From an uncultured Oscillospiraceae bacterium (GTDB lineage Bacteria; Bacillota; Clostridia; Oscillospirales; Ruminococcaceae), in NCBI GenBank assembly GCA_958448395.1, contig CAUDDP010000002.1, positions 1-64,000 of the forward strand: a stretch of DNA of 64,000 nt, given 5' to 3'. This document shows, piece after piece, positions 16,363 through 25,268 of the stretch (within the stretch, counting starts at the first letter, position 1; each line of letters starts with the position of its first letter). Position numbers and translations under genes: made by a program. Below the pieces are notes generated by a model. That model searched no databases, was not told where the DNA came from, and saw nothing but the letters and a program-made list of their open reading frames with translations.

Positions 16363-16449
16363 ACAAGTTCTATCCGCCAAATGGCGACTATAGTTAAACC
16401 GGCACGGCTTTTGATTGGCAGTAGTAGAATGCATTTTCATCGAACTTGT
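16363..16449. repeat. Long-range inverted repeat enclosing a hairpin (unassigned element)
   Basis: ACAAGTTC (16363-16370) and GAACTTGT (16442-16449) are perfect 8-bp arms. They enclose CGCC-AAAT-GGCG (16375-16386) plus ~55 nt with no clear fold. The stretch sits in the 340-nt gap between rapZ and whiA where yvcK is usually found. It may be a dispersed intergenic repeat or a small structured RNA. I cannot name it. I see no gene in the gap. Confidence 0.35.
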
Positions 16450-16614
16450 GTTAAATATATGATAATAAGAGCAGCATAATTTTTTCTATGGAAACGTTTT
16501 TTATTTGTCCTGCGGTTGTTTGTGACATTTTACACATCAACTTGTAGTTATAGAAAAAAGGAGAAAACTGCTTATTTGTACTGTAATCAAGCAAAAATGA
16601 AAGGGGATATTGTT

Positions 16615-17532
16615 ATGTCCTTTTCGCAGGATGTTCGGCAGGCATTGCAAAATACAATTTTAGATAAAGATCAGTCTTTTTCCTGTCTGTACGGGATGCT
16701 GTTGTACAGTCGTATTTTTACACCCCAGCGAATTTGTTTTCAAAGCGAAAGTGAAACAGTTGCTGTCATGTTTCCTCAGCTGCTGCATACAGTGTTTTCC
16801 TTTCCACCAGAAACGGTGGTGCTGGAGCGAGGAAGAGGCGGACTTTATAGTCTTTCTTTGCAAAATAAACAGCAGATTGCTACTATTTGTAACTGTTATC
16901 GGATTCATTTGGATGATCGACAGATTAATCTTTGCAATATCGTGCAGAACAGTATGCCAGCATTTTTTGCTGGAGTGTTTCTAACTTGTGGCAACATTAT
17001 GGATCCAAACAAATCCTATCATCTGGAATTTGTAACCCCAACTGCAACACTTTGTAATGATCTTTGCATTTTCTTGAACCAGTTGCTAGGCATCAAGGGA
17101 CATATTTTGGAGAGAAAGCAGGCATTTGTGCTATATGTCAAAGATAGTGAACAAATTGAGGATATTCTGACCTTTATGGGAGCACAGCAATGTACGCTTG
17201 ATCTAATGAATATAAAAATTAAAAAGGATATGAGAAATAAGGCAAATCGTGTGCGAAACTGTGATGCGGCTAATATTGATAAGGTGGTATCTGCTGCCAT
17301 GCGGCAAACAGAAGAAATTCTCTGGATTGCAGAAAAACAGGGCTTGGATTCTTTGCCGCCAGATTTAAAAGCATTGGCAGAATTACGGTTAGAAAATCCA
17401 GAACTGAGCCTAAAAGAACTCGGAGAGTTATTGCAGCCGCCAATTGGTCGTTCTGGTGTCAATCATCGGTTTCAAAAATTATCTCTTCTGGCGAAGGAGT
17501 TGCATTTTCATGCTGGAAATCAAACAAGATGA
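16615..17532 (+). CDS. whiA: DNA-binding protein WhiA
   Basis: 305 residues from the chosen start: an N-terminal domain related to LAGLIDADG homing endonucleases (catalytically dead in this family) and a C-terminal helix-turn-helix. Typical sequences are MSFSQDVRQAL at the start, FFAGVFLTCGNI near 120, NRVRNCDAANIDKVVSAA near 215, LAELRLENPELSLKELGELL near 258 and GRSGVNHRFQKL near 283. In Gram-positives WhiA affects cell division and chromosome segregation. The ATG at 16615 has GGGG 9 nt upstream; an upstream in-frame ATG at 16516 would add 33 atypical residues. The end overlaps dnaE. Confidence 0.94.
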   Translation: MSFSQDVRQALQNTILDKDQSFSCLYGMLLYSRIFTPQRICFQSESETVAVMFPQLLHTVFSFPPETVVLERGRGGLYSLSLQNKQQIATICNCYRIHLDDRQINLCNIVQNSMPAFFAGVFLTCGNIMDPNKSYHLEFVTPTATLCNDLCIFLNQLLGIKGHILERKQAFVLYVKDSEQIEDILTFMGAQQCTLDLMNIKIKKDMRNKANRVRNCDAANIDKVVSAAMRQTEEILWIAEKQGLDSLPPDLKALAELRLENPELSLKELGELLQPPIGRSGVNHRFQKLSLLAKELHFHAGNQTR

Positions 17533-20500
17533 GTTTGTGCATTTGCATGTACATAGTGTTTATAGCCTGTTGGATGGAGCTTGTCGAATTCCAGAAATGA
17601 TGAAACAAGTCAAAGCGATGGGACAAACGGCAATTGCTTTGACAGACCATGGCAATTTATATGCTGCTATTTCCTTTTATCAGGCAGCAAAAAAAGAAGG
17701 ACTGCACCCCATTATTGGCTGTGAGGTCTATGTTGCCAGTCGTACTCGATTCGATCGTGTACAGGCATTGGATCGAAAACGGTATCATTTGGTTTTGTTG
17801 TGTGAAAATCAGACTGGTTATCGAAATTTAGTAAAACTTGTTTCAAAGGCGTGTTTGGAGGGATTCTATCAAAAACCACGTGTGGATTGGGAATTGCTCT
17901 CGCAGTATCACGAGGGGTTAATTTGTTTATCTGCCTGCTTGGCTGGTGAAGTGCCGCAGCAGCTGCTTGTCGGAAACTATGAACAGGCAAAACAGACCTC
18001 ATTGCGGTATCAGGCTTTATTTGGCAAAGATCATTATTATTTGGAAGTGCAGAATCACGGTTTGCAGGAACAGAAGACAATTTTACCGCTGCTTTATCAG
18101 CTTTCAAAAGAAACGGGAATTCCATTGGTTGCTACAAATGATGTGCACTATCTGACACAGGATGAGGCAGAAATGCAGCAAGTCTTGCTCTGCATCCAGA
18201 CAGGAAAAACGATAGATGACCCCACTGCGATGCGTTTTGGGACAAACGAGTTTTATTTGAAAAGCACACAAGAAATGCAACAATTATTTTCTGCGGTGCC
18301 GGAAGCAATCACAAATAGCAAACGAATTGCAGACCGCTGCCAGTTGATGTTTGAAACAGGGAAGCTGTATTTGCCTTCATTTTTTATGGATGGTTTGAAA
18401 GACAATAAGGCTTTGTTTGCTGCTCTTTGTCAAAGTGGTGCACAAAAACACTATGGAATGCCTGTACCAGAGCATGTACAGAAGCGGTTACAACATGAGA
18501 TGGATGTTATCACACAGATGGGTTATATCGACTATTTTTTAATTGTATGGGATTATGTGAATTTTGCAAAACAGCATCAAATTCCAGTCGGTCCCGGAAG
18601 AGGTTCTGGTGCAGGCAGTCTTTGTGCGTATTGCATGGGCATTACAGAGATTGATCCGATTGCTCATCAATTGCTGTTTGAACGTTTCTTAAACCCAGAA
18701 CGTGTCAGTATGCCGGATTTTGACATTGATTTTTGTATTGAAGGCAGACAGGCTGTAAAAGAATATGTGATTCAAAAATATGGTGCAGATCATGTAACAG
18801 AAATCATCACATTTGATTTGATGAAAGCCAGAGGTGCAGTGCGAGATGTTGGAAGAGCATTGAATATTCCCTATGCTCTTTGTGATCGCATTGCTAAAAA
18901 AATTGATCCACATTACACCATTGCAGAAATGATAGCATCACCTGAAGGAACTGAATTACAGCAGCTTTATCAGACAGATAGAAATGCCAGAAAACTATTA
19001 GATATGGCACAAAAAATAGAAGGTATGCCACGGCATACTTCTACGCATGCAGCAGGTGTAATTATTTCTGCAATCCCGTTGTTAGAGATGGTGCCATTAC
19101 AGAAAAATGAGGATACCATTGTAACACAGTATCCAATGGGAACACTAGAACAGCTCGGCTTGCTGAAGTTTGACTTTTTGGGTTTAAGAAACCTGACAAT
19201 TATTCGGGATTGTGTGCAGATAATCCATGAAACAGAGCCGGATTTTTCGATTCATCGAATTCCGGTTGATGATGCAGCAGTATACCGTATGATGGCAAAT
19301 GGCGATACTATGGGTGTTTTTCAGTTTGAAAGTGCAGGTATGCGTCACGTATTGATGCAAATGCAGCCGGAACGTTTGGAGGATTTGACAGCTGCCCTTT
19401 CTCTATATCGTCCGGGACCAAGAGATTCCATTCCGCAGTATCTGGAAAACCGCAAGCATCCGGATACAATTTCCTATGCTCATCCTTCTTTGAAACCAAT
19501 TTTAGATGTGACATATGGCTGTATGGTTTATCAGGAACAGGTTATGGAAATTTGTCGGGCACTGGCAGGGTATTCTTACGGCAGAGCTGATATTGTCAGG
19601 CGAGCGATGTCCAAAAAAAAGCAGGATGTAATGGAACAGGAACGGCAGGTTTTTCTATATGGTTTAGAAGGGGTTTGCTGCGGTGCTATTCAAAACGGTA
19701 TTCCAAAAGAAGCAGCAGAATCCATTTTTGATGCAATCAGCCGTTTTGCTTCTTATGCATTTAATAAATCTCATGCAGTTGCCTATGCTTATTTAGCATA
19801 TCAGACTGCCTATCTCAAATGTCATTATTTTTCTGCTTATATGGCAGCATTGATGACTAGTGTAATGGGAGATTTTCCAAAGCTATTGTCCTATATTTCG
19901 GCCTGTCAGAAAGCTGGTGTGTCCGTATTGCCGCCACATATCAATGAAAGTCATGCAGCTTTTACTTGTACAAAAAAAGGGATTCGCTTTGGGCTATCCG
20001 CAGTCAAAAATGTAGGAATGGCTTTAATTGAAAAGCTGGAACAAGAACGGCAAAAAAATGGTTTGTTTACCGGTTTGTATGATTTTTGCCAGCGAATGCA
20101 AGGAATCGAATTGAATAAACGAGCCTTGGAGAGTCTGATTCAAAGTGGTGCATTGGATGGGTTTGGGTGGAATCGTCGGCAGATGCTCCAGCAGTATGAA
20201 CAGATTCTATCATCTGCCAAGGAAACTGCTGCCACTCAATTGACGGGACAAATGCAACTGTTTGGCATGGTATCAGCAGGTAATTGGCAGGAACCAACAC
20301 CAGAACCAATGGAAGAGTTTTCTCAGACAGAATTGCTTCATATGGAACGGGAAGTCACTGGTATGTATATTTCCGGCAATCCGTTGCAGCCGATACAATA
20401 CCTTTGCCGTTTGCTGCATACAACCACAGTTTCTTCCCTTTCATCCCTTCTGGAACAAACGAGTGTTTGTATAATTGGAATTTTACAGCAAATGAAGCTG

Positions 20501-20947
20501 CATCTGACAAAAAGTAATGAACGGATGTGTTTCTTTCAATTGGAGGATTTAACTGGTTCTGTAGATTGTATTGCATTTCCTAACGTTTTTCGTGCTGTCC
20601 AACAAAAGCTACAAACAGATTCTATTTTATGGTGTAAAGGAACGCTTTCTGTGAAAGAAAGCGGTGTTTCCATTTTGTGTAACAGCATTTTGACAGTAGA
20701 AGAATTACAGAGACAGGTTGCACAAGGACGGCTATGTATCAAGCTTGCTTCTACTGATACGATGCGTATGCAACAGGCATTGCAAACAGCAGAAGCATAT
20801 GCAGGGAATACGGATATTTGTTTTTATTTTACAGACAAAAAACGAATGGTGCAGCCAAAACAAAAGAGGGGAATTGCAGTAACGGAAGAAGTTGAACAGG
20901 TTTTACATCAATTCTTTTCCAGTGAAGAATTGGGTATTTTAAAATAG
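17510..20947 (+). CDS. dnaE: DNA polymerase III alpha subunit, DnaE type
   Basis: 1145-residue replicative polymerase. The N-terminal PHP domain begins FVHLHVHSVYSLLDGACRI. The C-family palm has PDFDIDF near residue 401, whose aspartates bind catalytic metals, with GPGRGSGAGSL nearby. The fingers contain FAFNKSHAVAYA-like sequence (SYAFNKSHAVAYAYLAYQTA). A helix-hairpin-helix region (NKRALESLIQSGALDGFG) and an OB domain near 1000 complete the layout. The ATG at 17510 lies 23 nt inside whiA with GAAGGAG about 10 nt upstream; an earlier in-frame start lacks support. No exonuclease domain is present, so this is not PolC. Confidence 0.95.
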   Translation: MLEIKQDEFVHLHVHSVYSLLDGACRIPEMMKQVKAMGQTAIALTDHGNLYAAISFYQAAKKEGLHPIIGCEVYVASRTRFDRVQALDRKRYHLVLLCENQTGYRNLVKLVSKACLEGFYQKPRVDWELLSQYHEGLICLSACLAGEVPQQLLVGNYEQAKQTSLRYQALFGKDHYYLEVQNHGLQEQKTILPLLYQLSKETGIPLVATNDVHYLTQDEAEMQQVLLCIQTGKTIDDPTAMRFGTNEFYLKSTQEMQQLFSAVPEAITNSKRIADRCQLMFETGKLYLPSFFMDGLKDNKALFAALCQSGAQKHYGMPVPEHVQKRLQHEMDVITQMGYIDYFLIVWDYVNFAKQHQIPVGPGRGSGAGSLCAYCMGITEIDPIAHQLLFERFLNPERVSMPDFDIDFCIEGRQAVKEYVIQKYGADHVTEIITFDLMKARGAVRDVGRALNIPYALCDRIAKKIDPHYTIAEMIASPEGTELQQLYQTDRNARKLLDMAQKIEGMPRHTSTHAAGVIISAIPLLEMVPLQKNEDTIVTQYPMGTLEQLGLLKFDFLGLRNLTIIRDCVQIIHETEPDFSIHRIPVDDAAVYRMMANGDTMGVFQFESAGMRHVLMQMQPERLEDLTAALSLYRPGPRDSIPQYLENRKHPDTISYAHPSLKPILDVTYGCMVYQEQVMEICRALAGYSYGRADIVRRAMSKKKQDVMEQERQVFLYGLEGVCCGAIQNGIPKEAAESIFDAISRFASYAFNKSHAVAYAYLAYQTAYLKCHYFSAYMAALMTSVMGDFPKLLSYISACQKAGVSVLPPHINESHAAFTCTKKGIRFGLSAVKNVGMALIEKLEQERQKNGLFTGLYDFCQRMQGIELNKRALESLIQSGALDGFGWNRRQMLQQYEQILSSAKETAATQLTGQMQLFGMVSAGNWQEPTPEPMEEFSQTELLHMEREVTGMYISGNPLQPIQYLCRLLHTTTVSSLSSLLEQTSVCIIGILQQMKLHLTKSNERMCFFQLEDLTGSVDCIAFPNVFRAVQQKLQTDSILWCKGTLSVKESGVSILCNSILTVEELQRQVAQGRLCIKLASTDTMRMQQALQTAEAYAGNTDICFYFTDKKRMVQPKQKRGIAVTEEVEQVLHQFFSSEELGILK

Positions 20948-20979
20948 AATAAATAAAAAATAAAACAGGGGGAATGATT

Positions 20980-22896
20980 GTGAAAATTTGTAAAATGAGA
21001 AGTGGTGTCATTGGATTTTTGACAGCTTGCTGCTGTCTCGTTTCAGAGAACGGATTATCAGTGCTTGCAGAAAATGCAGCAGAAAGTTTGATCGTAGAAG
21101 GACAGGTATTGACAGAGTCGACAGAAGAAACAGCGTTGCCAGAGGAAAACGAGTTGCCATTTGTTACAACTGCACCAACTATGATAGAGACAACAGTAGA
21201 AACCACTGAAATCGTTTTGGAGGGTCCAGATGATACCACCATTTCACTGGGTGATTTAGATGGAGATGGTACAGTGGGTGTAGAAGACGCTGTATTTGTA
21301 TTGACGATTTATGCAAGACAATCTGCTGGATTAGAAATGAATCTTTCTCCGCAACAATTTTTTTGTGCAGATTGTGACCATGATACAAAGATCAGCGTAG
21401 AAGATGCTGTTTTGATTTTGGAGTATTATGCGAAACGTTCTGCCGGTCTATCAGTGGGAACTTTTTCTGAATATGTGGATGAAAGCAGTCATCCAGTGAC
21501 AACTACGGTTACAGAACCAACATTACCATCAGAAACCAGTACAGAAACGAGCGAAACAGGGATAGAAACAACAACGGAAATATCCCCAGTGATAACAACG
21601 ACTGTACCAACAACAATAACTACTACAACACCGACAACTTCTACCACAACGTCAACAACTTCTACTACTACATCAACTATCACAGAGACTACGATAACTA
21701 CCACAACTACAGTAACCACTACTACCACCACTACAAACAATACTCTGCCGAATGCAGTGAAATTGCCAGTGGCTTGTATTTTGCAGAATGATTCTCCCTC
21801 TTTGCCGACAGGTTGCGAGGCAACTGCATTGACCATCGCCTTAAATTATGATGGGTTTGCAGCAGAAAAAACAGATATTGCAAAGACATACCTACCTAAA
21901 ATGTTGTTCTATACATTGAATAACATTTATTATGGTGCAGATTTTCAATATGTATTTCCAGGCGATCCAACGACTTCCTATGGGTATGGCTGCTATGCAC
22001 CCGCCATTGTTGCCACTGCAAATGCTTATTTTACCGCACAAAGGAATGCATCTTATGCGGAAAACATCAGTGGTACAAACTTTTCAAATTTGTTGTCCTA
22101 TGTGGCAAATGGCAGACCTGTTGTCTTCTGGGCAACTATGGGAATGTGTGCACCAGGAACGGGAGGCAGCTGGGTAACACCAGAGGGAAGCACTGTTACA
22201 TGGAAAAGTAATGAACATTGTTTGGTTCTGACTGGATATGACAAATCAGCGGGCACAGTAGAGGTTGCTGACCCACTGCGAGGGAATGTAACTTATGATA
22301 TGGCATTGGTTGCACAACGATATGAGCAGATGGGCAAGAATGCTGTCATTTTACATAGTACAACAGATCCTAAAACAGAAACAGAAGGCGTAGTGAATAA
22401 TGGTGTCTACCGTTTACGCAATGCCGGAAGTGGTTTGTATTTGACTGTTGCAGATGGTATGGATGCCGATAAAACAAATGTAATACAGGATACAGAAAAA
22501 GTATCCTTGTCACAGCTATTTCGGATTTCCTATGACACAGACCGCAATGCCTATCGTTTATATGCAATGTGTTCTTCTGATGAAACCGATATCGATGGAA
22601 CAAATCGTGTACTGGATATTGTGAAACTGGGCGGTGGTGTTGTCAGCGGTTGTAATGTAGAAATTTATCGTCCTGTGGATGCACCTGCACAAACTTTTGT
22701 ATTGGTTCCGCAGGCAGACGGCACCATGATGCTGTCATGTAGTGCCAATCGCAGTACTTGTCTGTCTGTTTGGAGTAATGATGTTGGATCCAGTCTTGGT
22801 ACAGGATTTTATGCAATTGGCAATGTTGTCATCCGAAACGATATTGGAGAAAGTACACAACGTTGGATTCTGGAGAAGAATGAAGGGTTTCAATAA
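20980..22896 (+). CDS. Secreted dockerin protein with C39-like cysteine peptidase and ricin-type lectin domains
   Basis: A GTG start at 20980 is best because AGGGGGA lies 6 nt upstream. A signal peptide (to about residue 31, SVLA) is followed by a type-I dockerin at ~90-157 with two Ca-binding repeats: LGDLDGDGTVGVEDAVFVL and CADCDHDTKISVEDAVLIL. A Thr-rich linker (~170-255) leads to a papain-fold peptidase of the C39_2 type with TGCEATAL (Cys279), HCLVLTGYD (His413) and VADPLRG (Asp431), an apparently complete triad. Residues ~468-638 form a ricin-like beta-trefoil (GVYRLRNAGSGLYLTV). It should dock on a cellulosome-like scaffold. The substrate is unknown. An N-terminal dockerin is less usual than a C-terminal one. 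Confidence 0.88.
   Translation: MKICKMRSGVIGFLTACCCLVSENGLSVLAENAAESLIVEGQVLTESTEETALPEENELPFVTTAPTMIETTVETTEIVLEGPDDTTISLGDLDGDGTVGVEDAVFVLTIYARQSAGLEMNLSPQQFFCADCDHDTKISVEDAVLILEYYAKRSAGLSVGTFSEYVDESSHPVTTTVTEPTLPSETSTETSETGIETTTEISPVITTTVPTTITTTTPTTSTTTSTTSTTTSTITETTITTTTTVTTTTTTTNNTLPNAVKLPVACILQNDSPSLPTGCEATALTIALNYDGFAAEKTDIAKTYLPKMLFYTLNNIYYGADFQYVFPGDPTTSYGYGCYAPAIVATANAYFTAQRNASYAENISGTNFSNLLSYVANGRPVVFWATMGMCAPGTGGSWVTPEGSTVTWKSNEHCLVLTGYDKSAGTVEVADPLRGNVTYDMALVAQRYEQMGKNAVILHSTTDPKTETEGVVNNGVYRLRNAGSGLYLTVADGMDADKTNVIQDTEKVSLSQLFRISYDTDRNAYRLYAMCSSDETDIDGTNRVLDIVKLGGGVVSGCNVEIYRPVDAPAQTFVLVPQADGTMMLSCSANRSTCLSVWSNDVGSSLGTGFYAIGNVVIRNDIGESTQRWILEKNEGFQ
21540..21745 (+). repeat. Low-complexity Thr-codon (ACN) tract encoding the linker
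   Basis: Runs of ACA/ACT/ACC codons encode the Thr-rich linker of the dockerin protein. The codons vary, so this is selected protein composition rather than a simple microsatellite, though slippage-driven length change is likely. Confidence 0.85.
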
Positions 22897-22930
22897 TTCA
22901 GAATTGTTCTGAAAAAGGAGAAAAATCTGC

Positions 22931-22999
22931 ATGAAAAAAAGCATACTGTATATAGAACGGTTTGCGGAAAAATTACAAAAGCATTTTGATGAAAACTAA
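22931..22999 (+). CDS. Candidate 22-residue small protein
   Basis: A short reading frame with AAAAAGGAG 11-12 nt before its ATG, encoding a Lys/Glu-rich, probably helical peptide that begins MKKSILYIERFAEKL. It lies 34 nt after the dockerin gene and just before the terminator, so it would be cotranscribed. I recognise no family. It may be a real small protein or a chance frame behind a good ribosome binding site. Confidence 0.35.
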   Translation: MKKSILYIERFAEKLQKHFDEN

Positions 23000-23025
23000 G
23001 AACCTAAATTGATATGATTGCAAAA

Positions 23026-23064
23026 AAACAACCCAAAAAGAGTATTTTTCTTCTCGGGTTGTTT
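23026..23064. terminator. Bidirectional terminator between the dockerin gene and dapB
   Basis: Perfect 9-bp stem AAACAACCC/GGGTTGTTT with further A/T pairing inside the loop. T runs on both strands suit both convergent transcripts. Confidence 0.8.
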
Positions 23065-23096
23065 AACTTTTAGATTTTTTCGATGCAATTTTGGTT

Positions 23097-23855
23097 TTAA
23101 GAAAGTGCAATCAGTTGCTTCATATCATATAGACCAGCAGGTTTTCCGCAAAGGAAAACAGCTGCATTAATAGCACCTTCTGCAAATACAGTCTTGGAAG
23201 CAGCACTATGAGAAAGCGTAATCACCTCATCATGGCCAGCAAAAATTACATCGTGTTCGCCGACGATTGTGCCGCCCCGAATAGCGTGCATGCCAATTTC
23301 ATTTTTTTCCCGCTTCATTCGCCGTGCGTGACGGTCATAGACGTAATGATAGCGATTTTCTTTTACCTCGTTAATGGCATTCGCAAGCATAATCGCAGTG
23401 CCACTTGGTGCATCAATCTTTTGATTGTGATGCTTTTCTACAATTTCGATGTCAAATTGATCCCCCAGAATGGTAGTTGCACGCTTTGCCAGTTCTACCA
23501 GCAGATTGATGCCGAGGGACATATTAAAGGTGAAGAATACTGGAACCTGTTCTGCTGCTGTTTTGATTTGTGCAATTTGTGTTTCACTGTATCCTGTGGT
23601 TGCCAGAACCAGTGCAACGTTATGCGTAAATGCATAATTTAACAGCATATCCAAAGAAGAAGGATTGGAAAAGTCAATGATGACATCTGGCTGTTCTGGC
23701 AACTGTTCTGCTGTTTCTACAATGGGAAAAGTATCGTATTGTTTGGTATAGCTGTCAATTCCGCCGATGACCTTGCAGTCTTTCCGATTAGCAATGCAGC
23801 TGGCAAGGGTGTGTCCCATTTTTCCGTTTGCACCGCATAGAACAATTTTTTTCAT
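23097..23855 (-). CDS. dapB: 4-hydroxy-tetrahydrodipicolinate reductase
   Basis: NAD(P)H-dependent reductase of the diaminopimelate/lysine pathway, 252 residues. The nucleotide-binding loop GANGKMGHT is at residues 8-16; the central EKHHNQKIDAPSGTA near 140-154 carries the His/Lys catalytic residues and the substrate-binding Ser-Gly-Thr. It is the last gene of the riboswitch-controlled asd operon, 32 nt after dapA, with AAAGGATG before the ATG. Confidence 0.96.
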   Translation of the reverse strand: MKKIVLCGANGKMGHTLASCIANRKDCKVIGGIDSYTKQYDTFPIVETAEQLPEQPDVIIDFSNPSSLDMLLNYAFTHNVALVLATTGYSETQIAQIKTAAEQVPVFFTFNMSLGINLLVELAKRATTILGDQFDIEIVEKHHNQKIDAPSGTAIMLANAINEVKENRYHYVYDRHARRMKREKNEIGMHAIRGGTIVGEHDVIFAGHDEVITLSHSAASKTVFAEGAINAAVFLCGKPAGLYDMKQLIALS

Positions 23856-23887
23856 TTTTTCACATCCTTTGCTTTACAAGATAAAAC

Positions 23888-24775
23888 TTAAACCAAGTTG
23901 TGTGCAGCGAGTGCATCATGCAAAGCGGTCTTATGTTCTTCTGTCATTTCATAGAGCGGCATTCTGCACGAACCGGCTGGCATTCCCATTTGATTGAGGG
24001 CATCCTTTACTGGAATCGGGTTTACCTCAATAAACAGTTTGTTGATCAGATCCAGATATTCTAACTGCATCTGAGAAGCTGCTGCAAAATTATTTTCCAG
24101 GCAATATTGTGTCATTTGATGGGTTTCCTTTGGCATGACATTGGATAGGACAGAGATGACACCCTTTCCGCCAAGAGACATAATTGGTACAATCATGTCA
24201 TCATTTCCGCTGTAGATATCCACCAAATCACCACATTGTGCAGCCAATTTTGCAGTGTAACTGATATTACCGGAAGCCTCTTTGACCGCCACAATGTTTT
24301 TGTGCTGACCGAGTGCCTTTACCGTTGCAACATCAATGGCAACGCCAGTGCGGCTCGGAATATTGTAGAGAATGATCGGAATATTGACACTGTCTGCGAT
24401 CATAGTATAATGGGCAATCAGGCCACGCTGTGTACACTTATTATAATATGGTGTTACTAGCAGCAGACCGTCTGCTCCGAGTTCCTGTGCTTCTCTGGAA
24501 AGTTCAATGGCATACTGGGTGTCATTGCTACCTGTTCCGGCAATCACTGGAACTCGGTTATGGGTGTGCTCTACTGCACAGCGAATACAATCACGATGCT
24601 CTTCGTCGCTTAACGTAGAAGATTCACCGGTTGTACCGCAGATAATAATGGCATCTGTTCCATTTTCAATCTGGAAGTCAATCAGCTTCTTTAGTCCTTC
24701 AAAATCAACGGTACCGTCCTGCAACATTGGTGTAACAATGGCAACACCGGCACCAGTAAAAATTGTATTTTTCAT
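23888..24775 (-). CDS. dapA: 4-hydroxy-tetrahydrodipicolinate synthase
   Basis: Class I aldolase that condenses pyruvate with aspartate semialdehyde, the committed step to lysine and diaminopimelate. 295 residues form a TIM barrel. Visible are CGTTGESSTL near 47, the tyrosine of YNIPSRTG near 139 and the Schiff-base lysine of VAVKEASGN near 166. The ATG follows GAAAGGGG. It lies downstream of asd and the broken GNAT gene in the same operon. Confidence 0.96.
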   Translation of the reverse strand: MKNTIFTGAGVAIVTPMLQDGTVDFEGLKKLIDFQIENGTDAIIICGTTGESSTLSDEEHRDCIRCAVEHTHNRVPVIAGTGSNDTQYAIELSREAQELGADGLLLVTPYYNKCTQRGLIAHYTMIADSVNIPIILYNIPSRTGVAIDVATVKALGQHKNIVAVKEASGNISYTAKLAAQCGDLVDIYSGNDDMIVPIMSLGGKGVISVLSNVMPKETHQMTQYCLENNFAAASQMQLEYLDLINKLFIEVNPIPVKDALNQMGMPAGSCRMPLYEMTEEHKTALHDALAAHNLV

Positions 24776-24816
24776 GGTGGAAACGCCCCTTTCAAATTAT
24801 TATTTTAGTAAGATGT

Positions 24817-25268
24817 TTACGGAATCGGCTTCATAAAAGTCAGCCATGTGTCAGAAATGACGCCCTGCACGGTTTGATAAAATGCAATAGCGGGTGCATT
24901 TTGTTGTAAACATTTCCATTCTATTCGCAGACAGTTTTGTTCTTTTGCAATTTGTTCTAAACGATGAAATAGTTCTGTTGCAATACCTTTGCCACGAAAT
25001 GCCGGTTCTACCCATAGGTCTTCCAGATAGAGTACTGATCTTCCGGAAAGCATTGCAAGCGGAATGAAGAAATAGGCAGCCAGTCCAATGGCTGTTCCGT
25101 TTTCTGTTTCTGCCAATAGTGCAGAGAGCCTATTTTCTGTTTGCAGCATAGTGTATACCATTTCAGCCGTTAAGCTGCATGATGCAGAAGCCCTTCAAAA
25201 TCGGCCAATTTGTGTATCATTTGACAGATGGTTTCTGCATCACTGAACACAGCAGGTCGAATGGTCAT
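24817..25268 (-). pseudogene. GNAT-family N-acetyltransferase, frameshifted
   Basis: The ATG at 25268 overlaps the asd stop as ATGA and starts a good GNAT N-terminus (MTIRPAVFSDAETICQMIHK), but this frame stops at 25170 after 32 codons. The remaining protein (LTAEMVYTMLQTENRL, then LYLEDLWVEPAFRGKGIATEL with the acetyl-CoA loop, and NAPAIAFYQ) continues in another frame to 24817. The span of 452 nt is one base short of 151 codons, so a single-base deletion near 25170-25180 explains it. It is either a true pseudogene, a recoding site or a sequencing error. The intact protein would be about 150 residues. Confidence 0.82.

Noticed and set aside
16210..16440. 76-residue minus-strand frame covering the rapZ terminator
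   Set aside because: It overlaps the rapZ 3' end and terminator and has no family match that I recognise; the inverted-repeat element explains the region better.
21489..21836. Val-rich minus-strand frame
   Set aside because: Antisense of the ACN Thr-codon tract in the dockerin gene.
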